The position numbers were made by a program, and so were the translations under genes. 64,000 nucleotides of DNA from Megamerina dolium. Its lineage: Eukaryota > Arthropoda > Insecta > Diptera > Megamerinidae. The stretch spans positions 43,846,040-43,910,039 of the forward strand of contig OY978527.1 of the NCBI GenBank assembly GCA_963854835.1, given 5' to 3'. Positions 57,161 to 64,000 of this stretch are shown here, piece by piece (position 1 is the stretch's first letter; every line of letters starts with the position of its first letter). Below the pieces are notes generated by a model, which saw nothing but the letters and a program-made list of their open reading frames with translations, had not been told where the DNA came from and made no database searches.

Positions 57161-58488
57161 GTCATTCTGTATGGGAGCCACTATAAAAAATGGGCGTGGT
57201 TGGCCCATTTCTTGTGGGTATATTTGCTCTTACAATAATAATCTACACCTTCAATCTGGTTGTTCTACGCTGAATAGTTTGTAAGTTATGGCGGTTAAAA
57301 TTTTGTTTAATTTTCGCAACTTTGTATGGGAGCCCCAATAAGAAGTAGACGTGGTACCCTGATTTTTTGCCAGAATATTTCCGACTACGATATTAATCTA
57401 AGTGTCAATTATGGTTATTCTAGACGGAAGATTGCCGAAGTTACCGCTGTTTCAATTTAAAAGAATTTCACTCATTTTGTATGGGGGCTACAATAAACAG
57501 TGGGCATGACACGCCAATTTCCTATGAGCCTAGTTGCTCGTACAATCCTAATCCACACCTCAAATGGTTTGTAAGTTATGGAGCTTAAAAGTTTTAGTTT
57601 AATTCCCTCGACTTTGTATGGGAGACCCATGGAGGAGTGGGCGTGGTACACTGATTTTTTGCCAGATTATTTTCGACTACGATATTAATCAAAGTGTCAA
57701 TTATAGTTATTCTAGACAGAAGATTGCCGAAGTTACAGCTGTTTCAATTTAAAATTTGTATGGGGGCTACGATAAACAGTGGGTGTTTTGCGTTCATTTC
57801 CTGTGAGCCTAGTTGCTCGTATAATACTAATCCACACCTTAAATCTCGTTATTTTGCGCTGAATAGTTTGCAAGTTATAACCGGTATTATTTTTTTTTAA
57901 TTTCCGCAACTTTGTATGGGAGACCCAAAAAGGAGTGGGCGTGGCACACTGTTTTTCTGCCATATTATTTCCGAATATAATGTTAATCTAAGTGTCAATT
58001 ATGGTTATTCTGGACAGAAGATTGTAGAAGTTACAGCTCTTTCAATTTAAAAGAAGTACAGACACTTTGTATGAGAGCTACGCTAAAAAGTAGGCATGGC
58101 TCACCCACTTTTGGCGAGGTTATATAGTTAAAATATAACTCTATGTGCTAAATATTGTTGTCCCAAGTGGTATATTGTGTGAGTTATAGCAAGTTAAAGA
58201 TTTTGAAAATTCCGAGGTTAGTCGCTTTGATTGCTTGGTGTGGGCATGGCTCCGTACCCTTGGATCATAGGTTACTTGTGCCAAATTTCGTCGAAATAGC
58301 TCAATATTTACTCAAGTTATCGTGCTGACCAGCCAGGTGACAGACAGACGGACATCGTTAATTCGAAAATTTAACCGACGCTGATCACGAATATATATCT
58401 ATGTCTATATGTCCGGAGATTCCTTCAAGTGGACACAAACATCTGACCGAAATGAATATACCATGCATATTGCATTATGCAGGGTATA
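57161..58488 (-). mobile_element. DINE-like (mini-me/Helentron-type) element, truncated at the Harbinger border
   Basis: Reverse orientation. The 5' end (TGCAGGGTATA, 58478-58488) and the GTCAGATG block are intact. The (GGAC)n tract is reduced to a GACAGACGGAC remnant near 58340. GTGGGCGTGG-type units recur at roughly 150 bp. The 3' hairpin end is absent: the element stops where the Harbinger right end begins, and I found no remainder left of the Harbinger. The 70-80 codon open frames inside are repeat by-products. Confidence 0.8.
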
Positions 58489-61405
58489 AATATTGTACAT
58501 ATATATTTATATGTCTGAAGTGGAAGTTTTAACCTCGAAGATTTATTATTGGTGCTGATGATATCTCTAAGAAATGTACAAATATTTTTGCTCTAAATTA
58601 CAAAAACACAGTCACACTAGTAATTTTTACAATTTCATTTAAGTAATTTGCTCCTCTTTTGTTAAAATATTTCATCTGTTTCTGACATATGCAAGCATAT
58701 TTGTATGCCACTTTTAGGTTAAGCTACTTGCATGAAATATATATTATGTATGTAGTACTCCAATACTACTAATGTAATGTGGCAATTTGTGCTAATGTGA
58801 TTATACTTTAGCGCGATTGCAATGTAAAATATTTGTACAAATATGTAATCAGATTTTTCTTGTTAGTTTGTGTAATTTAATGGAAAACTCATTTCTTATA
58901 ACACTTAATACCATATATATCTGGAATTATGACTTTCTTCGTACTAACTATATTAGATATATTTACAATTTGTTGCATGTCAAATGCATTTCTTGCAACA
59001 TATTCATTTAAGAAATCAGTGTGGTGTTGAATGAATAATTTTTTGTTTGTTTTTTGTGTACCACTTAATATAGTAAAAGCTTAAAAAATTGGTATTTGTT
59101 TTTACTAGGTGCATAATTCTCTTAATGAAGTGTTTTTTATTCTTCCTTAAGTTATAATTATATTTAACTAAGCAAGAGCAGAATTTGTCTTAGCATATTT
59201 ATATGCATATTTACAGTAAATTCATATATGTTATATATGTAGAATTTTTTATGTGGACTCATGTATGTAATAAGTTTGACACTTTAATAAATAATTTATT
59301 CATAAGTCACATTTATTATGCAAATAATTTTGTCAATAAATAATCAAGAGGCAATAAAGCATCTACAATACATATATCTTTAATAAAAAACAGCAACAAA
59401 AGAATTAAATGAATCCCCTCAGCGAAACAAGTCGTTGAAGTCATTGCCTTTGAAGATATCATTGGGACTTTTATGGAGAGATATCGCATCACAATGATAA
59501 TTATTTTACATAAACATGGGTTATGCAATACATGTCAGTACATTTTCAACATAATTCTAAAATCTCCAGTGGTCGAATACAAAATCTGTGAGAAAAATTG
59601 TCTTGTGATAATTATTCCACCTTTTGCAACATTCTTCTAAACTATTTCTTAAAATGTAGATTTGAGAATACCAATCCATTCTCAATCTCAATCCGAGAAG
59701 ATCCCAAAAGACCTAAATTTGTATACTTACCGGATACTTATGGTCTACCCAATCATTCTTTATTTCAAAACAACTCGTTATTCATTTTAAACGACTTCGA
59801 AGACGCTTGTTTACTTTTCCTTCTGGGAATACTTTCAAAAACATCTCCATTTACTTGTAGTATTATCAACTTGTGGCCACACGAACACAACCATACATCG
59901 GTGAGTTATGTTTGTTATTCTATTTTCCTGCTGATGATTATATCGATATGTATGTCTAAGGGTGTTTTTCGAATTTTATTTGTATTTAGTATGTATGTAT
60001 CTGTCTAAGAGGGTGCATAATAATTTTATTGACTTTTTTCTAGAACGGAAGCTGGTGATAGCTGAGCTCATGTTAAGCTTATTTATGAGTATCTACGAGT
60101 ATATATCCGGCAAAATATTTATACTTAACAAAGCAATATAATTTTCTAAGCAATTTCCAAATTTCAATTTGTTTACGCACACACTCACACATATACACCT
60201 ACAAACACATATTGAATACAACATAGAAGAATAATATTTTTTTGTTATGTTGTTTGTTATTTATTATTTGGCAAAATATACAGAAAAATAAATGTATATT
60301 TCTTCAGGCGTGGCTGACTTTTTTGTACCCCCCATATAAAACATAGAATGTATGTAAGTATGAAGATTGTTTGATGCAACATGCAAATTTGCATGCATCT
60401 GTCAAGTGCATTGCTTCTGTTCCTAAACACTTTTGGCAACTTATTGTTATGGCATGCACGCATCTTCGTTTCAGAAAAATTTATGTATATACATATTCTT
60501 TCTGACATTTTGACGAATTTATTTTATGTTTTTCCGCTTTTACTATTGTTGCTGGTATTTTGATGCTGCTACGTAATGTTAAATAAAGTTGTCTAGCAAG
60601 AATGATTGATAGGAAAGTTGCAACAATTTTATTCGTCTTTTTTATTTATCTTTCTTTTGTGTACGATTAGTTTTTGGCTTAATATAAAAGTATATTAGAT
60701 TTTTCTTTAGCAGCAGTACATTAACCTTATTTATAAGTGTTGATATGAGAGACAGAATCTAAGACGTGTATTAAATAGGGAGAACAAATTTGCAATGAAT
60801 GACGATTGAAGAGATTTTTCGTTGGTGGTGAGAAATATAGTGTATGCTCTATCTTCATTAGTGTCGATAATAGAAATTCTAACATTTGCATAAATCAAAA
60901 GTAAAAGTAGATTATAAATTTCTTCCACAGATTGATTTTTCTTCTGTAGGACAATGATGGATAACTTAATTCCAATAAAAAAAAAGAAAAGAAGAGAAAT
61001 AAAAACAGCAACAGCAACTAGCTTAATCCAAAGAAAAAAGTCATTTCCAATAATTTGATCTGAGAGTATGTCACAACGGTGGTGTAGTCCATTATTGATG
61101 AATTACATTGTTTATTCATTTATTTTTCTATTACATAAATCAATGTTGAAATCGATAACAGTCATTATGCCGCATTAGTGCCTCTTAGAAAAATTTTGAA
61201 TCGTGTTGTATCGTGATTTTCATATTGGTTTGCATTTTCTTAATTTCGTCCTAGAGTTGTTGAAATTCTATGGACAATCTTTTGAAAAAATATTATATCA
61301 TATTTTCACACTATTGCGACTTTATTTGACATAAAGCTAGCATATTTCCATGTGGAACACACTGGGAACCCTAATATGGTGAGAGTGGCAAGATACAATT
61401 AGAAA
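58489..61405. other. AT-rich stretch, one unrecognised open frame
   Basis: No mobile-element end recognised. An isolated 'GGCGTGGCTGAC' at about 60308 resembles the DINE motif but stands alone. The 136-codon frame at 59598-60008 is listed separately. Confidence 0.45.
59598..60008 (+). other. 136-codon open frame, not recognised
   Basis: It starts MSCDNYSTFCNILLNYFLKC. The middle section (FSISIREDPKRPKFVYLPDT, then GLPNHSLFQNNS) has protein-like, non-repetitive composition. Two hydrophobic stretches follow (around ACLLFLLGIL and VCYSIFLLMIISICMS). 'ATGTAG' precedes the protein-like part at about 59656, so it could be an exon with an AG acceptor. I recognise no family and would not call a gene on this evidence. 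Confidence 0.25.
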
Positions 61406-61411
61406 AGTTAA

Positions 61412-62132
61412 GGGGGTCCACCTGTGTAAAATTTTCGAAAAATCGATTTTTTTTTATATTTTTCGCATCTTTAACGAGAGCTTCTACAGGATGAGGAAGG
61501 GGAAGTTTATGGTTCTGGTATTGCAGATTAAATGTGAGTCTATAATACAAAGTATTGTTGTGTTTCCAAACTTTGAAAGCGTTTTTCTCGAAACCATATT
61601 ATTGAATTTTGTGGGCAGGATTAAAAAAAATCTACTTAACCGATTGACTTGAAATTTTGACAGACTCATTAATACAGATAACTGAAGGTACCCACGTAGC
61701 GGGTTTTCGAATTTTTTTTTTCAATTTTACAGCAGTTTTTATATCGAAAAAAGCATGAAAACGAATAATTTTTATAAAAACAACTGCCATTTCTTCAATT
61801 TTTAAAATTTCGTCAAAATCCTACGTCAGTACCTCAACGATATAAACAGAAATAAGATTTTTTTTACTTTTTGCGTCTTAGATAATTGGTTCGAGCGGAA
61901 TCTTGCCCACAATTTCGGTATTTCATTTTGAAGGGGTCACTTTGAACGCGTCACTTTGAACGCCCTTAATGAGTACAAGCCTTCGGATTACACTATTGGA
62001 AAAATTTACTATTGAAATATAAGCACAAACCTTCAAAATAACGTAAAACTTATTCTTATTTTCGAATTAGTTCTCCTAACGAAAATTCCCGAAAAAGCGT
62101 TCGAAATACCGCGCTCACACAGGTGGACCCCC
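61412..62132. mobile_element. TTAA-flanked MITE, 721 bp
   Basis: Inverted ends GGGGGTCCACCTGTGT (left) and, read inward from the right, GGGGGTCCACCTGTGT, identical over 16 bp; flanked by TTAA at 61408-61411 and 62133-62136. There is no transposase frame. The ends share the start GGGG and the order CCAC-TGT with the element at 12.1 kb but are clearly a different subfamily. The interior is rich in TTTTCGAAA-like words and holds a short duplication, GTCACTTTGAACGC, at about 61936 and 61950. Confidence 0.85.
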
Positions 62133-62136
62133 TTAA

Positions 62137-64000
62137 GGGACCGCTGTGTGGGTGTATGACGAACCGACGAATTTATATCGAATTTATGTCTTCTCGTAAA
62201 TATTCGAAGTCAAATTTCGTTAATATATTATTTAAAAAATTTTTTTCCAAACCTTTATTCCAAAAAAATTGATGTTTTTATGTTTTTACTTTAACTTGTT
62301 GCTGCTGCATACCTGCATACTTGATCCCGAATGGAGATGATTAAGGGGAGTCGCACAAGGGTCAAAATTCATATTCCTTAACAGTCTGAGGGGTGAGGTT
62401 TATGAAATCTGATGTAGAAATTGCCTTCTTACACATAAGGACCACCCTATTGTGTATATTTCTTGCATAGCTTTGTTGCTAGAAAAAGTGATCCACATTC
62501 AAAGCATTTGGTCAGCACTTTACTATAATGTGAATAGCTTTCAGCAAGTAATTTTAACTTCAACAACAAATTTCCAATAATACTGTTAACTCCAAAATTA
62601 CATCGAATATCTAACCAAAAAATTACTTTTACATTTATACAATATTTACATAAAAATATAAATTTTGATTAACTTTTTTTTTCAAAAATCTTTAATGTAC
62701 AATTTGAATATACTTTACGGTGAACGAAACAAGTTCCACTCTACTTTAGCTTTTGGTTTTTTATATGAAAAATATTATAGCAATGTCATTTCATGATTTT
62801 TATTTTTTCTTAAAGCATCTTACTCATAATTTCTTGATGTATACTTTATAAGCTACAAGTAGTCCACTATTTTTCTTGTTTGAATACATTTTTTTTTATT
62901 AAGAGTACAACTTGTGACCAGAAGAAGAAAACTAAACTTGTAGCAAATGTTTTCCACCTGCTTCAGTATTGGTTTGTATCATTTACCACAACTCAAAAAC
63001 ATCAGCATAATATTAATAAACATTCATCGTATACCGTAAACTCGTTCAAACTTTTATTTTAGCAATACAACGGAAAACAACTGTGGCCATCCCCACTTCT
63101 ATTACCATTGTCCATTTCCATTCATTACCACTGTCTCTACTACTGTCTCCGAGTATAATATGATGTATTCATATACAATATATACACTCAAAGATAAGTA
63201 AAAAAAAAATATCAACTGTTACTTATTATATACATAAATACAATATATGAATATATAGTCAATACAATTGCTTTCTATTAAAGTTATATATTTTTTTATG
63301 AATATTTTTCGTATTGTTAATACAGTAATACGAGTCGCCTTCGTATTCCCCTTAAAGTTAGGCGTTCATAAATTATTTTTATGCTGAGTTGGTTGTTTTT
63401 CACAAAAAAAAAAAAAATTTAAAAAATTGTCTCTCCTTAACTCAAGTCATAAGTTATTTTCTACTACATACATTTACAATGTGTATAGGTAAATACATAC
63501 AATATACGACTATATAATAAAAGCAGTTTCATATTTCATACGCCACCACAAAGTTCATGCTATGAGTCCTTGAACTGCAGGAAAAAAGCAAAAAGACAAA
63601 ATTCGTAGAGAGCAAAAAAATAAATAATAAAAGGGTTTTTTGTTATACGCCTCATTTCCTTTTCCGCTCCTACACATTCTTCTTTGCCTTGTTCTCGTTG
63701 TTGTTGTTGTTGTTGTTGTTGTTCTTGTTCACTGGAATTTTTATTTACCTTCGGCTTCATGTTTTCCTTCTTCCTAAGCAGGGTCATAATTTATGTATGC
63801 AGATTTTGAGAGATGGAGACGACGATCTCATGCTTCTTGCACGTGTCAATACTTGTATAGGTTATGGGGAAACATTGGCCTGTAAAGAGTACCGACCTAC
63901 TGCTTCAGAAGCTTACTTATTGAAGTATTTGCTTTTGCTGCTTGCAATCGTCTCTTGTAATTATGTATTATGTTATAGATGAAGATAATTTACTTCTCCT
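62137..64000. other. AT-rich to window end, no gene seen
   Basis: A-runs at about 63404-63416 and a (TTG)n tract at 63697-63728 are the only structures. A 97-codon frame over the (TTG)n tract (63689-63982) begins with poly-Leu; its end region is not recognised. Confidence 0.45.
63697..63728. repeat. (TTG)n microsatellite
   Basis: About ten TTG triplets; the reverse strand gives poly-Gln-like readings and the plus strand poly-Leu. Confidence 0.9.

Overview
The window is AT-rich, non-coding-looking eukaryotic DNA that is probably dipteran, most likely a tephritid fruit fly or another acalyptrate. The reasons are several decayed DD34D/DD41D mariner families, a tRNA-derived SINE, RTE-type and RNase H-bearing non-LTR retrotransposons, and many 'mini-me'/DINE-like elements carrying the fly-typical (GTCC/GTCT)n block. 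Short TATG/CATA microsatellites are everywhere. I recognise no host gene exon, no functional tRNA or rRNA and no prokaryote-like operon. The window reads as an intergenic or long-intron region that has been a landing site for transposable elements, and species assignment is inference.

Layout. 0.85-2.2 kb: an unclassified repeat (rep-A) split by a DD41D rosa-like mariner. 7.5-8.9 kb: a decayed DINE-like element and a SINE. 11.9-14.4 kb: two inverted rep-A copies enclosing a TTAA-flanked MITE and a DINE-like element. 15.7-17.3 kb: the best DINE-like copy, with a regular internal array. 19.2-20.4 kb and 22.8-24.0 kb: two different dead mariners. 25.8-28.1 kb: a third mariner with a 5'-truncated RNase H LINE inserted in its 3' end, giving a 372-codon open frame. 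30.0-31.7 kb: an RTE fragment with target-site duplications. 32.1-33.8 kb: an inverted DINE-like copy with expanded microsatellites. 38.0 kb: SINE. 41.5-42.2 kb: RTE fragment. 44.4-45.4 kb: a second RNase H LINE followed by a large quasi-palindrome. 49.1-50.5 kb: SINE and another RTE-like tail. 55.2-57.2 kb: a tandemly duplicated, internally deleted Harbinger element with remains of both of its genes and their introns. 57.2-58.5 kb: DINE-like copy. 61.4-62.1 kb: a second TTAA-flanked MITE.

The elements do not act together as a pathway; their relation is stratigraphic. The rosa-like mariner post-dates rep-A, the LINE post-dates the mariner at 26 kb, and the Harbinger tandem duplication looks recent, with about seven differences counted over 847 bp. 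I found no convincing new biological system. The most unusual structures are the ~150/298-bp array inside the DINE-like elements, the tandem two-gene Harbinger, and the 45.3-kb inverted duplication.
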